A stretch of 64,000 nucleotides of DNA. Source: Bhargavaea cecembensis (GTDB lineage Bacteria; Bacillota; Bacilli; Bacillales_A; Planococcaceae). The notes beneath the pieces were generated by a model that made no database searches, was not told the DNA's origin, and saw nothing but the letters and a program-made list of their open reading frames with translations. The position numbers were made by a program, and so were the translations under genes. Within the stretch, counting starts at the first letter, position 1, and each line of letters opens with the position of its first letter. This document shows, piece by piece, positions 8,978 through 17,300 of the stretch. The stretch spans positions 1 through 64,000 of the forward strand of contig NZ_LQNT01000012.1 of NCBI RefSeq assembly GCF_001619585.1, given 5' to 3'.

Positions 8978-9187
8978 ATGTCCATCACGGAACAGCTTGC
9001 AGATGTTCCATGGGGTCTGGTCTGGCCGCTGATTGCCATCCAGCTTGTTCTCATGACGGCTGCACTGATTGATCTGAATAGAAAGCGCTCGACGAACGGA
9101 CCGGTCATTCTCTGGGTATTCATCATCATCTTCATCAACACAATCGGTCCGGTACTTTACTTTACGGTAGGGAGGCGGCATTCGTGA
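8978..9187 (+). CDS. YxlE-like PLDc_N small membrane protein
   Basis: This 69-residue protein has two hydrophobic helices with the pattern WPLIAIQLVLMTAALIDLNRK, then WVFIIIFINTIGPVLYFTVGRR. That is the N-terminal membrane domain of phospholipase D nucleases found as a stand-alone protein. In B. subtilis, YxlE (about 62 residues) is encoded just before YxlF/YxlG and acts negatively on SigY; the same order is seen here. The GGAGGG site is well placed. The stop overlaps the GTG start of the next gene. Confidence 0.8.
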   Translation: MSITEQLADVPWGLVWPLIAIQLVLMTAALIDLNRKRSTNGPVILWVFIIIFINTIGPVLYFTVGRRHS

Positions 9188-10077
9188 ACGCGGTGCTGGA
9201 GGTATCGGCGCTCACCAAGCAATATGACGGGTTCCGTGCTGTTGACGGACTGACGTTCTCGCTCGCGGAGCAAACCGCGACGGCACTAATCGGGCCGAAT
9301 GGATCCGGCAAGACGACAACGCTTTCCATGCTTGCCGGACTGCTCCGGCAGTCATCAGGCACAATCCGGTTCAGCGGCTCAGGGAAGGATCCGCGCAGTG
9401 CGATCGGGTTTCTTCCCCAGTATCCAAAATTCTTTCCCTGGATGACGGCAATCGAGTACATGGAGCTGGCCGCCGGGCTGAGCGGCCTGGGGGGCCGGGA
9501 AGTGCGTACAGCATGTGAGAAGACACTCGGTTTCGTGGGGCTCGGTGAAGCCGGGAAAAAGCGCATCGGCGGATTTTCCGGGGGGATGAAGCAGCGTCTT
9601 GGGCTTGCCCAGGCGATCATCCACAGGCCGGCCCTTCTTCTTCTGGATGAACCGGTATCCGCACTCGACCCCGCCGGCCGGCGGGAAGTGATGGAAATGC
9701 TGAAGGAGCTCGGCGAATCCTCGACAATTCTTTATTCGACCCATATTCTGAACGACGCGGAGGAAATGACCGACCAGCTGCTGTTTCTGCGGAACGGCAA
9801 GCTGATCGAGCAGGGACCGCTTCGTGAGGTTCGGGAAAAGTACGGGGATTCCGGATATCGGGTCCTATTCCGTGATCCGGAGGCGGCGGAACGGTTTGCA
9901 GGAGCGGCACCATGGGCCGGCAGTGCTGACGGCTCAGCCGTCATGATCTCCGGGGAAGAGGTTTCCATGCAGGAACTGCTCCGTTACGCCTCTGAACATC
10001 CGGAGGGGATCACAGACATCGGCAGGTCCTCCGTGAGACTTGAGGAGATCTTCATGAAGGTGGTGGAGAAGCCATGA
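9184..10077 (+). CDS. ABC transporter ATP-binding protein (YxlF-like)
   Basis: This 297-residue ABC ATPase carries Walker A GPNGSGKTTT, signature FSGGMKQRLGLAQAI, Walker B LLLLDEPVSALDPAG and switch His in STHILNDAEEM. A C-terminal extension of about 80 residues is typical of two-component ABC-2 exporters. It uses a GTG start overlapping the yxlE-like stop, with a GGGAGG site inside the preceding gene. With the following permease it forms an exporter of the YxlFG kind, probably linked to envelope or antimicrobial stress given the ECF-type promoter. Confidence 0.9.
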   Translation: MNAVLEVSALTKQYDGFRAVDGLTFSLAEQTATALIGPNGSGKTTTLSMLAGLLRQSSGTIRFSGSGKDPRSAIGFLPQYPKFFPWMTAIEYMELAAGLSGLGGREVRTACEKTLGFVGLGEAGKKRIGGFSGGMKQRLGLAQAIIHRPALLLLDEPVSALDPAGRREVMEMLKELGESSTILYSTHILNDAEEMTDQLLFLRNGKLIEQGPLREVREKYGDSGYRVLFRDPEAAERFAGAAPWAGSADGSAVMISGEEVSMQELLRYASEHPEGITDIGRSSVRLEEIFMKVVEKP

Positions 10078-10859
10078 AGCAGTTTGGCCTTTTCCTTGGA
10101 AAAGAATGGCGCGAGCAGGCAAGAAGCTTCAAACTGGTGTGGGTGCCGCTCGTCTTCATCTTTTTCGGAGCTCTGGAACCGCTCACCTACCATTTCCTTC
10201 CTCAAATTCTGGAGAGCGTCGGCAACATGCCGGAAGGATCCGAGTTCACACTCCCCGAGATGACGGGAGCGGACGTATACGCTTCGCTCACCGGGCAGTA
10301 CCAGACTGTCGGTCTGCTCGTTCTGGTTCTGGCGTTCATGGGCTCGCTTTCAGGGGAACGGAAAAGCGGCACCGGCACTCTTTTATACGTTCGTCCCATC
10401 TCATACGCAGCCTATTACATGTCGAAATGGACAGCGGCCGTTCTGCTTGCAGCTGCCTCCCTGTGGCTCGGTTACGGCATGGCGGCCACCTATATCGTCC
10501 AGCTGTATGATGATATGCCCGGCTTCTCGGATTTGATCCTGTTTCTCCTGGTCATGGCAGTCTGGATCATATTTGTCGTAACGCTCACGCTGACGGCAAG
10601 CGCAGCGCTTCCGACGGGCGGAGCTGCGGGTGCGGCGCTCGGCATCCTGTTTATCGGCATGATGATTGACGGCCTGGTAGGGACGTACTGGACCTGGTCC
10701 CCATGGAAGCTTCAGTCTTACGGGCTGGCGTATCTCATGGGCGGTCCTGACACTGGTGACTTGGCAGGGGCTCTCGCCGTGACTTCGGTACTGATTGCAG
10801 TATTGGTCATGTGCGGCATCCTGATGGCAAGGAGAAATGCAGCAAAAGCAAGAGTATAA
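10074..10859 (+). CDS. ABC-2 type permease (YxlG-like)
   Basis: This 261-residue membrane protein has about six helices and is the partner permease of the preceding ATPase. The start KEWREQARSFKLVWVPLVF and the motif GERKSGTGTLLYVRPISYAAYYMSKW are typical of ABC-2 permeases. It overlaps the ATPase stop by 4 bp. Its length matches B. subtilis YxlG. The exported compound is unknown. Confidence 0.87.
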   Translation: MKQFGLFLGKEWREQARSFKLVWVPLVFIFFGALEPLTYHFLPQILESVGNMPEGSEFTLPEMTGADVYASLTGQYQTVGLLVLVLAFMGSLSGERKSGTGTLLYVRPISYAAYYMSKWTAAVLLAAASLWLGYGMAATYIVQLYDDMPGFSDLILFLLVMAVWIIFVVTLTLTASAALPTGGAAGAALGILFIGMMIDGLVGTYWTWSPWKLQSYGLAYLMGGPDTGDLAGALAVTSVLIAVLVMCGILMARRNAAKARV

Positions 10860-10980
10860 GGAAAAAGGGCCCCGGGAATACAGGGAAAAACAGATGGTGA
10901 AGACGTCATTTCCCGGGAAATAACGACTGTTTCCGACATAATCCGACATATTAAACCCGGCCGCTGCCGGGAAAGAACGC

Positions 10981-11019
10981 AAAAGCCCCCGGGCGGCAAA
11001 CTGCCGTCCGGGGGCTTTT
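10981..11019. terminator. Bidirectional GC-rich terminator
   Basis: The long inverted repeat AAAAGCCCCCGGGCGGC with GCCGTCCGGGGGCTTTT serves the yxlG-like gene (+) and the small acidic protein gene (-). A separate palindrome TTTCCCGGGAAA lies upstream at about 10911-10922. Confidence 0.88.
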
Positions 11020-11026
11020 CACGTGA

Positions 11027-11323
11027 TCAGTTTTCGTCCTCAAGCGTCTCTTCATTCTGCTGATAGTCGGCACCGGGGAACTTTTGGGTAGTCGAGGAAT
11101 CATGTTTGGTCATCCGGTTATGATTTTCCTCGATCTCTTCCTGTTTACGGTCCTCTTCGGGAATGGCATCGACATTCTTCATATCCTCATCCCTGTCGTA
11201 GATGCTCTCGCCTTCCATTCCTTTTAAGTTTTCAGGGTTGTCCTTGTTCTCGGGGGTCAGGTCCAGTTCCTCTTCGACTCCCCAAGTTTCCTCAACTTTT
11301 TTCTTTTCCTGACGATGTTCCAT
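11027..11323 (-). CDS. Small acidic hydrophilic protein of unknown function
   Basis: This 98-residue protein is strongly charged, rich in Glu, Asp, Lys and Asn, with no hydrophobic segment or cysteine; it is probably disordered. I do not recognise its family. ATG 11323 is chosen because an AGAGGTG site precedes it; the in-frame GTG at 11332 lies inside that site. A sigma-B-like sequence upstream on the minus strand and the divergent stress gene suggest a stress-induced protein. Confidence 0.7.
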   Translation of the reverse strand: MEHRQEKKKVEETWGVEEELDLTPENKDNPENLKGMEGESIYDRDEDMKNVDAIPEEDRKQEEIEENHNRMTKHDSSTTQKFPGADYQQNEETLEDEN

Positions 11324-11401
11324 ATTCCGCACCTCTTTCCTTTATTAACCGGTTTCTGCCTCGATTTTCAAGGGCATTCCGGAGGTTTTCCTACTTCTAT
11401 T

Positions 11402-11427
11402 ATTTCCATGCCGGCAAGGCTTCAAAC
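11402..11427 (-). promoter_or_regulatory. Possible sigma-B promoter for the acidic protein
   Basis: On the minus strand, GTTTGA (11427-11422), 14 bp and GGAAAT (11407-11402) resemble the sigma-B pattern GTTTAA/GGGWAW with two mismatches. It lies opposite a better sigma-B promoter. Confidence 0.35.
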
Positions 11428-11474
11428 CAGGAGCAGCGTGTGCTGCGAGTAATGATTCTGTCATTTTTGTAATA

Positions 11475-11499
11475 GTTTCAGACTCTGTGACCCGGGTAA
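11475..11499 (+). promoter_or_regulatory. Sigma-B promoter of the YflT-DUF2382 gene
   Basis: GTTTCA (11475-11480), 13-bp spacer and GGGTAA (11494-11499) closely match the general stress sigma-B consensus. The gene behind it carries a general stress domain, which supports the call. Confidence 0.75.
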
Positions 11500-11552
11500 A
11501 CATCAAGTAGTCGCACCTCAACATCAATAATCAAACGATGGAGGGATTCAGA

Positions 11553-12605
11553 ATGGTAAACAGAAAGTATATCGGTACGTATCGCACAGAAGAAGAAGTG
11601 ATGAACAAGATCGAGCAGCTGAAGACGGAAGGGTATGACGAGTCCAGCCTTTACGTCGTGACGAACAATTCGGATAACCTGAATACGCTGCGGGGACGGA
11701 TGGATGTTGATGCGCGGGCCACAGATGAAGATCGCGGCTGGCTCGACCGCTTCATGGACTTCCTCGGTGGCGATGAAGCGAACCGCGGCGCCTTCAATGA
11801 CATGGGCTTCACGGAAGAAGAGGCGAACCAGTATTACAACGATGCGCGAGACGGCGGGATCCTGCTGTTTGCCGATGCAGATTACGGCCATGCCGGCGGT
11901 GATATGATGAACAGCACGAATGTCGGGCATTACGACTCCGGCGTGGTAAACGAGGATGGCATGACAGTGGATGCGCCACCGCTCGGCGAAGGCCGCGGCG
12001 AGACAGTCGGCTCCGGCAACTACGTGGAAAGCGAGCATCTCCACACCCATGCACATGATCATGACCATCTGCACGGAGAGGATCATCTCCACGAAGATGA
12101 CGAGACACGACGCCTGCGCCTCCATGAAGAAAAACTGAATGTCGACAAGGAGCGGGTCCAGACGGGCGAAGTGGACATCGACAAACATGTCGTCACGGAC
12201 GAGCAGACCGTTGAAGTTCCGGTCACACGTGAGGAAGTCTACGTCGAGCGCCGCAAAGTGGACGGCGAAATGGCAGACGGCGAGGTCTTTGAGGACGAAG
12301 ACAGCATCCGCATCCCGGTGACGGAAGAGCATGTGGAAGTCACGAAGCGCCCAGTCGTAAACGAGGAGATTGTCGTCGGCAAGCGCCAAGTCCAGGACAC
12401 CGAGACCGTCAGCGAAACGGTACGCCGTGAAGAAGTGGACATTGACAAAACCGGCGACGTGCACGAAGGAATCGGCCGTGCAGGCGGTGAAAGCCGCGGG
12501 TTAAACGAGGCAGCGGCAGATTTCGACCTCACTGATGACGAAGATCTCGAACTCCGAAACCGCGACGTGAATAATCGCGATCTGAACGATCGGGACCGAC
12601 TATAA
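11553..12605 (+). CDS. General stress protein: YflT (GSP17M) domain plus His-rich linker plus DUF2382
   Basis: This 350-residue protein has an N-terminal GSP17M/YflT-like domain (about 1-110, IGTYRTEEEVMNKIEQLKTEG). A His/Asp-rich segment follows (about 155-180, containing HLHTHAHDHDHLHGEDHLH), then a DUF2382 domain (about 190-320) with repeated VEVPVTREEVYVERR-like strands. A charged tail rich in Asn-Arg-Asp ends the protein. Such proteins accumulate under stress but have no known activity; the His cluster could bind metal. ATG 11553 follows a GGAGGG site. A sigma-B promoter lies 54 bp upstream and csbD-like follows. Confidence 0.85.
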   Translation: MVNRKYIGTYRTEEEVMNKIEQLKTEGYDESSLYVVTNNSDNLNTLRGRMDVDARATDEDRGWLDRFMDFLGGDEANRGAFNDMGFTEEEANQYYNDARDGGILLFADADYGHAGGDMMNSTNVGHYDSGVVNEDGMTVDAPPLGEGRGETVGSGNYVESEHLHTHAHDHDHLHGEDHLHEDDETRRLRLHEEKLNVDKERVQTGEVDIDKHVVTDEQTVEVPVTREEVYVERRKVDGEMADGEVFEDEDSIRIPVTEEHVEVTKRPVVNEEIVVGKRQVQDTETVSETVRREEVDIDKTGDVHEGIGRAGGESRGLNEAAADFDLTDDEDLELRNRDVNNRDLNDRDRL

Positions 12606-12640
12606 AACGAAGATACTCATACAGCAAGGAGGAATATCAC

Positions 12641-12838
12641 ATGGCAGACAAGGATAATGGCTTCTCGGATAAGGTGAAGGGCACGGTCAATAAAGTAAAA
12701 GGTGAAGCAAAAGACCAATGGGGCAACGCTACGGACGATACGTCCATGCAGGCCGAAGGCAAGTACGATAAAGCCAAAGGTGATGTCCAGGACAAGATCG
12801 GAGCAGTCAAGGACAGATTCTCCGACGGCGAGCGATAA
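12641..12838 (+). CDS. CsbD-family stress protein
   Basis: This 65-residue highly charged protein has the CsbD pattern KVKGTVNKVKGEAKDQWGN, then YDKAKGDVQDKIGAVKDR. CsbD is a classic sigma-B-induced protein of B. subtilis with unknown biochemical role. AAGGAGG precedes the ATG. It lies 35 bp behind the YflT-DUF2382 gene and is probably co-transcribed, sharing the sigma-B promoter. A strong terminator follows. Confidence 0.9.
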   Translation: MADKDNGFSDKVKGTVNKVKGEAKDQWGNATDDTSMQAEGKYDKAKGDVQDKIGAVKDRFSDGER

Positions 12839-12848
12839 ACACCTTTAA

Positions 12849-12882
12849 GCCGGGGGGGCATAGCCTCCCCGGCATTTTTTTG
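12849..12882 (+). terminator. Terminator after csbD-like gene
   Basis: GCCGGGGGGGC-ATA-GCCTCCCCGGC is followed by a T-run. Confidence 0.88.
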
Positions 12883-12956
12883 TCATATTAGTACGAAAGT
12901 CCATAGATGAAAAACCAAAAAAATGCGGGAAAAAACAATAAATCGTCTAATTATTG

Positions 12957-12985
12957 TTGAAAGAATTTTCTAATAAATTTATACT
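12957..12985 (+). promoter_or_regulatory. Sigma-A promoter of the 13.0 kb gene
   Basis: TTGAAA (12957-12962), 17-bp spacer and TATACT (12980-12985) lie in an AT-rich stretch 36 bp before the TTG start. Confidence 0.7.
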
Positions 12986-13020
12986 GGAAGAAATAGAGAA
13001 CGGGGAAAGGCGGGAGTGAA

Positions 13021-13449
13021 TTGAAGTTGAGAAAGGGCAGGTATGCCAAATGGAATGGCAGGGACTATGAGCTTGCATCCTATCAGCGGATTTATTACCT
13101 GACGACAGAAGATCCTTCTCTTGCAGATGAAGGATTCACGCCACAGGAAGGACGACCGGGCCGCTACATCCGGGAAGTGTCTGTCAAGGAGCTTGAGGAT
13201 GCCTACGAGATTATTCCCTATACCATCTATAAAAGTCACCGGTTCACTGTCGAGGGCGAGACCAAGGACGGGAAACTCGTCATGGTCACGAGCGACCCCT
13301 ATGTCCGGAATGATATGAATGTGAAGCCGTACGGCCGCCATGAATTCATCATTGAGGCGTCGCCGGAAGAAGTCGACCTTGCAGAGGAGTGCAAAGGCAT
13401 CCTGGGGTTTGACGGTCAATCGACTAATTGCCGGAAATTTCTGAAGTAG
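13021..13449 (+). CDS. Hypothetical protein, 142 residues
   Basis: This soluble protein is of a family I do not recognise. It begins MKLRKGRYAKWNGRDYELASYQ, has no signal peptide or membrane segment, and has no evident catalytic motif. The starting basic, aromatic-rich segment suggests a small beta-rich fold. The TTG start at 13021 is supported by a GGGAG site 5 bp upstream and a good sigma-A promoter. It is followed by a hairpin and then by the OpuC operon; a link to osmotic stress is only positional. Confidence 0.65.
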   Translation: MKLRKGRYAKWNGRDYELASYQRIYYLTTEDPSLADEGFTPQEGRPGRYIREVSVKELEDAYEIIPYTIYKSHRFTVEGETKDGKLVMVTSDPYVRNDMNVKPYGRHEFIIEASPEEVDLAEECKGILGFDGQSTNCRKFLK

Positions 13450-13473
13450 TAAAATTGCATATGTTATAATAAG

Positions 13474-13504
13474 AAAAAGGTTCGCCGCACAGGTGAACCT
13501 TTTT
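13474..13504 (+). terminator. Terminator or attenuator ahead of the OpuC operon
   Basis: AAAAAGGTTCGCC-GCAC-AGGTGAACCTTTTT ends in T. A TATAAT sits just upstream (13464-13469), so the hairpin could either terminate the preceding gene or act in the leader of opuCA. Confidence 0.65.
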
Positions 13505-13548
13505 AGAGTTTCCACACCAATAATCAAAGAGAAGGCGGGGGTTTTGAG

Positions 13549-14709
13549 ATGCTTGTGTTTGATAATGTTTCCAAAGTTTATTCGGGCGGCAAGCGGGCCG
13601 TCGACCATCTGAATCTTGAGATCGGTGAGGGGGAGTTTGTCTGCCTGATCGGCCCGAGCGGCTGCGGCAAGACGACCACCATGAAAATGATCAACCGGCT
13701 GGTCCGTCCGACAGAAGGGAAGATCCTTCTGAACGGAGAGAACCTGCTCGACAAAAATGTTGTCGAGCTGCGCCGTTCGATCGGCTATGTCATCCAGCAG
13801 ATCGGCCTATTTCCGCATATGACGATCCGTGACAATATTGCGCTCGTTCCGCGGCTTAAGGGAATGCCGGCAGAAGAACGGAACCGGCGAGCGGAAGAGC
13901 TGATGGAACTCGTCAATATGCCGAAAGAATTTCTGGACCGCTATCCGTATGAGCTGAGCGGCGGCCAGCAGCAGCGGATCGGTGTCCTGCGTGCACTCGC
14001 CTCCGATCCGCCGCTGATCCTGATGGACGAGCCGTTCGGCGCACTCGATCCGATCACACGTGATTCGCTGCAGGCGGAATTCAAGAACCTTCAGCAGACG
14101 CTCGGCAAGACGATCATCTTCGTTACCCATGACATGGACGAAGCACTGAAACTGGCCGATAAAATCGTCATCATGCGTGCGGGGAAAATTGTGCAGATCG
14201 GATCGCCCGATGAGATTCTCCGGGATCCGGCTGATGAATTCGTCGAAGACTTTATCGGCAAGGAACGTCTTGCCCAGGCACGGCAGCAGCTCCAGACAGT
14301 CGGCCAGATCATGAATACGGATCCGGTATCGGTCGGTATGGGAGAAACTTTGTCCCAGGCCGTCCGGCTCATGCGCAAACGCCGGGTGGACTCGCTGCTT
14401 GTGACGGACGGGGCTGGCGTGTTCCGGGGCTGGGTGACGGTTGAAATGATTGACAGGCATAAAAACTGGGATGCCGCAGTCGCGGACATCATGGAAACGG
14501 ATGTCCCGACTGTCCGCGAGGATACGCTTCTCCGGGACGCCACACGCAACATCCTCGTCCGCGGTCTGAAATATGTCCCGGTCGTGGACGAGCGGAAACA
14601 TCTGGCCGGCATCCTCACCCGGACAAGTCTTGTCGACGTCCTGTATGACTCCGTCTGGGGAGACGCGGAAGACGAATCCTCCGGCCTGGCTGACGGGGAG
14701 GGAGCCTGA
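13549..14709 (+). CDS. opuCA: OpuC-type compatible-solute ABC transporter ATPase with CBS domains
   Basis: This 386-residue ATPase belongs to a glycine betaine/carnitine/choline importer. The N-terminal ATPase has Walker [19 protein letters not shown]-loop [14 protein letters not shown], signature [15 protein letters not shown], Walker [21 protein letters not shown] and His in [14 protein letters not shown]. Two CBS domains follow (about 255-375: [21 protein letters not shown], then [20 protein letters not shown]); these sense ionic strength or nucleotides in OpuA/OpuC relatives. Length and order match B. subtilis opuCA. It overlaps opuCB. Confidence 0.92.
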   Translation: MLVFDNVSKVYSGGKRAVDHLNLEIGEGEFVCLIGPSGCGKTTTMKMINRLVRPTEGKILLNGENLLDKNVVELRRSIGYVIQQIGLFPHMTIRDNIALVPRLKGMPAEERNRRAEELMELVNMPKEFLDRYPYELSGGQQQRIGVLRALASDPPLILMDEPFGALDPITRDSLQAEFKNLQQTLGKTIIFVTHDMDEALKLADKIVIMRAGKIVQIGSPDEILRDPADEFVEDFIGKERLAQARQQLQTVGQIMNTDPVSVGMGETLSQAVRLMRKRRVDSLLVTDGAGVFRGWVTVEMIDRHKNWDAAVADIMETDVPTVREDTLLRDATRNILVRGLKYVPVVDERKHLAGILTRTSLVDVLYDSVWGDAEDESSGLADGEGA

Positions 14710-15362
14710 TGGACAGCATCCGCAATTTCTTCTCCGAGTACGGCGCACTGCTTTTCGAGAAGACTTGGGAGCACCTTCTGATCTCCTTTGCAGCCCTTGC
14801 ACTGGGCGTAATTGTAGCGGTGCCGCTCGGCATCCTGCTTGTACGGCTTCCGAAGATCGCAGGGGTCGTCATGGGCATCGCGGGGGTCGTCCAGACGTTT
14901 CCCAGTCTCGCAATCCTCGCATTCTTCATTCCTCTCCTCGGAATCGGGAAAGTCCCGGCGATCGTCGCGCTATTCCTTTACTCCATGCTGCCGATCCTGC
15001 GAAATACATACATAGGCGTGAAAAATGTGGATCCGAATCTGCTCGAGGCTTCACGCGGAATGGGCATGACCGCCCTTCAGCGGACGACGCGCGTCGAACT
15101 GCCGCTGGCTGTTCCCGTCATCATGGCGGGGATCCGCATGACCGCGGTCTATCTGATCGGCTGGGCGACGCTTGCCTCGTTCATCGGGGGAGGCGGGCTC
15201 GGGGATTTCATTTTTGACGGGCTGAACCTGTTCCGTCCGGACCTGATTATCGGCGGAGCGGTTCCTGTCACACTGCTCGCCATCCTGTTCGACTGGCTGC
15301 TCGGGAAGCTGGAGAAAGCGGCGACGCCGATCGGCATCCGTCTGGAAAGGGGGGAGGCGTGA
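14709..15362 (+). CDS. opuCB: OpuC-type permease OpuCB
   Basis: This 217-residue membrane subunit has about five helices and the EAA-type loop [33 protein letters not shown], characteristic of OpuC/ProW permeases. ATG overlaps the opuCA stop by one base (TGATG). It works with OpuCD as a heteromeric pore. Its length equals that of B. subtilis OpuCB. Confidence 0.92.
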   Translation: MDSIRNFFSEYGALLFEKTWEHLLISFAALALGVIVAVPLGILLVRLPKIAGVVMGIAGVVQTFPSLAILAFFIPLLGIGKVPAIVALFLYSMLPILRNTYIGVKNVDPNLLEASRGMGMTALQRTTRVELPLAVPVIMAGIRMTAVYLIGWATLASFIGGGGLGDFIFDGLNLFRPDLIIGGAVPVTLLAILFDWLLGKLEKAATPIGIRLERGEA

Positions 15363-16288
15363 TGAAGAATCAACTTCTGAGGACCGGACTGATTGCAGTG
15401 CTTGCCGCCGCCCTCCTTGCGGGTTGCTCGCTTCCGGGGCTCGGGGGCGGTGCGGATGGCACAATCCGCATCTCGACGCAGACGCACACCGAGACACAGG
15501 TGCTTGGCCACATGCTCCGCCATCTAATCGAAGAGGAGACGGATCTGAAAGTGGAGATGGTCGAAAACCTAAGCACGTCGATCATCCAGCATCAGGCGCT
15601 CACCGACAGGCAGGTGGACATCACGGCGGCGCGCTATACGGGTACCGACATGGCGGCGATTCTTGATATCGAGCCGATGAAGGACCCGGCAGAGGCGATG
15701 GCCTTCGTACAGAAGGAGTTCGACGAACGATTTGATCAGATCTGGTATGACTCCTACGGTTTTCAAAACACCTACGCGTTCACAGTGACGGCGGAACTTG
15801 CCGAACAAGAGGGGCTCGTGACGGTGTCTGACCTGGAGAAGGTGGCCGACAGCCTGACACTCGGCGTGGACAATAGCTGGCTGAACCGCCAGGGCGACGG
15901 GTATCCGGGCTTTATCGAGACGTACGGCTTTGAATTCAGCGAGGCGCTCCCGATGTCGATCGGTCTCGTCTACCAGGCGGTCAAAAGCGGCAAAATGGAT
16001 GTCGTTCTTGCCTACAGCACCGACGGCCGGCTCAAGGCGTTCAACCTGAAGACACTCGAAGACGATAAAAAATTCTTCCCGCCGTACGAAACGTCGCCTG
16101 TCACGCGTAAAGATGTGATCGAGAAGCACCCGGAACTGGACGGATTGATCCGGCGGGTGACCGGAAAGATTGACGCGGAGACGATGACTCAGCTGAACTA
16201 CGAGGCCGACGTCAACAAGAAAGAACCGGCCATCGTCGCAAAAGAGTACCTCGAAGAACACAATTATTTCAGGGACAAGGGGGAGTGA
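15362..16288 (+). CDS. opuCC: OpuC-type osmoprotectant-binding lipoprotein OpuCC
   Basis: This 308-residue extracellular receptor is tethered by a lipoprotein anchor (LLAGC, Cys22). The OpuAC-type domain follows (IRISTQTHTETQVLGHMLRHLIEEETDLKVEM). Several Trp/Tyr residues typical of betaine cages are present (IWYDSYGFQNTYAF, NSWLNRQGDGYPG). Either GTG 15359 or ATG 15362 is possible behind GGGGGGAGG; ATG is chosen. The choice between choline-specific and broad specificity cannot be made from sequence alone. Confidence 0.92.
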   Translation: MKNQLLRTGLIAVLAAALLAGCSLPGLGGGADGTIRISTQTHTETQVLGHMLRHLIEEETDLKVEMVENLSTSIIQHQALTDRQVDITAARYTGTDMAAILDIEPMKDPAEAMAFVQKEFDERFDQIWYDSYGFQNTYAFTVTAELAEQEGLVTVSDLEKVADSLTLGVDNSWLNRQGDGYPGFIETYGFEFSEALPMSIGLVYQAVKSGKMDVVLAYSTDGRLKAFNLKTLEDDKKFFPPYETSPVTRKDVIEKHPELDGLIRRVTGKIDAETMTQLNYEADVNKKEPAIVAKEYLEEHNYFRDKGE

Positions 16289-16292
16289 TGGA

Positions 16293-16970
16293 ATGGAGAC
16301 CATCCAGGAACTGTGGAATTATTACCAGATGAACGGATCCTACGTCATGGAGCAGTTCATCCGCCACTTCCTCATGTCGGCCTACGGTGTGCTGTTTGCC
16401 GCCGTCGTAGGCATCCCGGCGGGCATCCTGATCGCCCGTTACGGAAAACTGAGCGGATGGGTGCTCACTGCGGCCAACCTGATCCAGACGATCCCGGCAC
16501 TTGCGATGTTGGCAGTCCTCATGCTTGCTATGGGGCTCGGCGCTAACACTGTTGTCATGAGTTTATTCCTTTACTCGCTGCTGCCGATCATCCGGAACAC
16601 CTACACCGGCATCCGGAGCGTCGACGGCGCGATTTTGGAGGCGGGGCGTGCCATGGGGATGACGGGTGCCCAGAGGCTGTTTATGGTAGAGTTGCCGCTG
16701 TCGCTCTCGGTCATCATGGCGGGCCTGCGCACCGCGCTCATCATTGCGATCGGTGTCGCCACCATCGGCGCGTTCATCGGCGGCGGAGGTCTCGGGTCGA
16801 TCATCATCCGGGGCACAAACGTCACCGACGGCGCAGCGATCATCCTCGCCGGCGCCATCCCGACCGCCCTCATGGCAGTTATTGCGGACATTGTCATGAG
16901 CTGGATCGAAAAAGCCCTCTCGCCCGCAAATCAGAAGCGGGCAGGCAAAGCAGGCACAGCCAATACGTGA
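16293..16970 (+). CDS. opuCD: OpuC-type permease OpuCD
   Basis: This 225-residue second permease subunit has about five helices and the loop ILEAGRAMGMTGAQRLFMVELPLSLSVIMAGLR, close to OpuCB. It follows opuCC by 4 bp with a GGGGGAG site. It completes the opuCABCD operon, which ends in a strong terminator. Confidence 0.92.
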   Translation: METIQELWNYYQMNGSYVMEQFIRHFLMSAYGVLFAAVVGIPAGILIARYGKLSGWVLTAANLIQTIPALAMLAVLMLAMGLGANTVVMSLFLYSLLPIIRNTYTGIRSVDGAILEAGRAMGMTGAQRLFMVELPLSLSVIMAGLRTALIIAIGVATIGAFIGGGGLGSIIIRGTNVTDGAAIILAGAIPTALMAVIADIVMSWIEKALSPANQKRAGKAGTANT

Positions 16971-16974
16971 TGAG

Positions 16975-17009
16975 CCACACCCCCGCGAGTACATGCGGGG
17001 GTGGTTTTT
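16975..17009 (+). terminator. Terminator of the opuC operon
   Basis: CACCCCCGC (16978-16986) pairs with GCGGGGGTG (16995-17003), followed by a T-run. Confidence 0.88.
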
Positions 17010-17013
17010 GTCT

Positions 17014-17115
17014 TGGCGACGCGAATTCTTGTGATGCGGTCGCGAATTGTTTGGTTGCCGGCGCGAAATTGAGTGTTGAGGTCGTGAAAACGTTGGTTGC
17101 CGACGCGAATCCAAA
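17014..17115. repeat. Degenerate 21-bp periodic repeat, about five copies
   Basis: CGCGAA or CGTGAA recurs exactly every 21 bp at 17020, 17041, 17062, 17083 and 17104. Alternate units differ, giving a 42-bp super-period: GGTTGCCG occurs at 17053 and 17095, and GGTCG precedes units 2 and 4. On the minus strand it reads as 7-residue repeats with SRRQ/SRPQ, but without a plausible gene start. There are no spacers of CRISPR type. Confidence 0.7.
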
Positions 17116-17300
17116 TTCTCCAGCTGCGTACCCCTGTACAGCCGCAGCGACCTGCCAATTGCAGTCGCCAAAAAGCCTCTATTTCTCCGACCATGATCGC
17201 ACAATTCCGAAAGCCGGATTTCATTTCCGTCATCAGTCTTCATGCGGTACAATGAGAACACTTTGAAACTCCCGTTTCAGAGGGAGAAAGGAAGACTATA

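Noticed and set aside
11478..12464. 328-residue minus-strand frame opposite the YflT-DUF2382 gene
   Set aside because: It exists because the plus-strand gene is rich in GAC/GAA/GTC codons; it would also overlap the sigma-B promoter.
17014..17115. CRISPR-like array
   Set aside because: Units are contiguous and degenerate at 21 bp with no unique spacers of 30-40 bp and no cas genes nearby.
16563..17261. Minus-strand protein with SRRQ heptad repeats
   Set aside because: The frame runs through the opuCD antisense strand and the opuC terminator; no start or ribosome site supports translation, although the repeat DNA itself is interesting.
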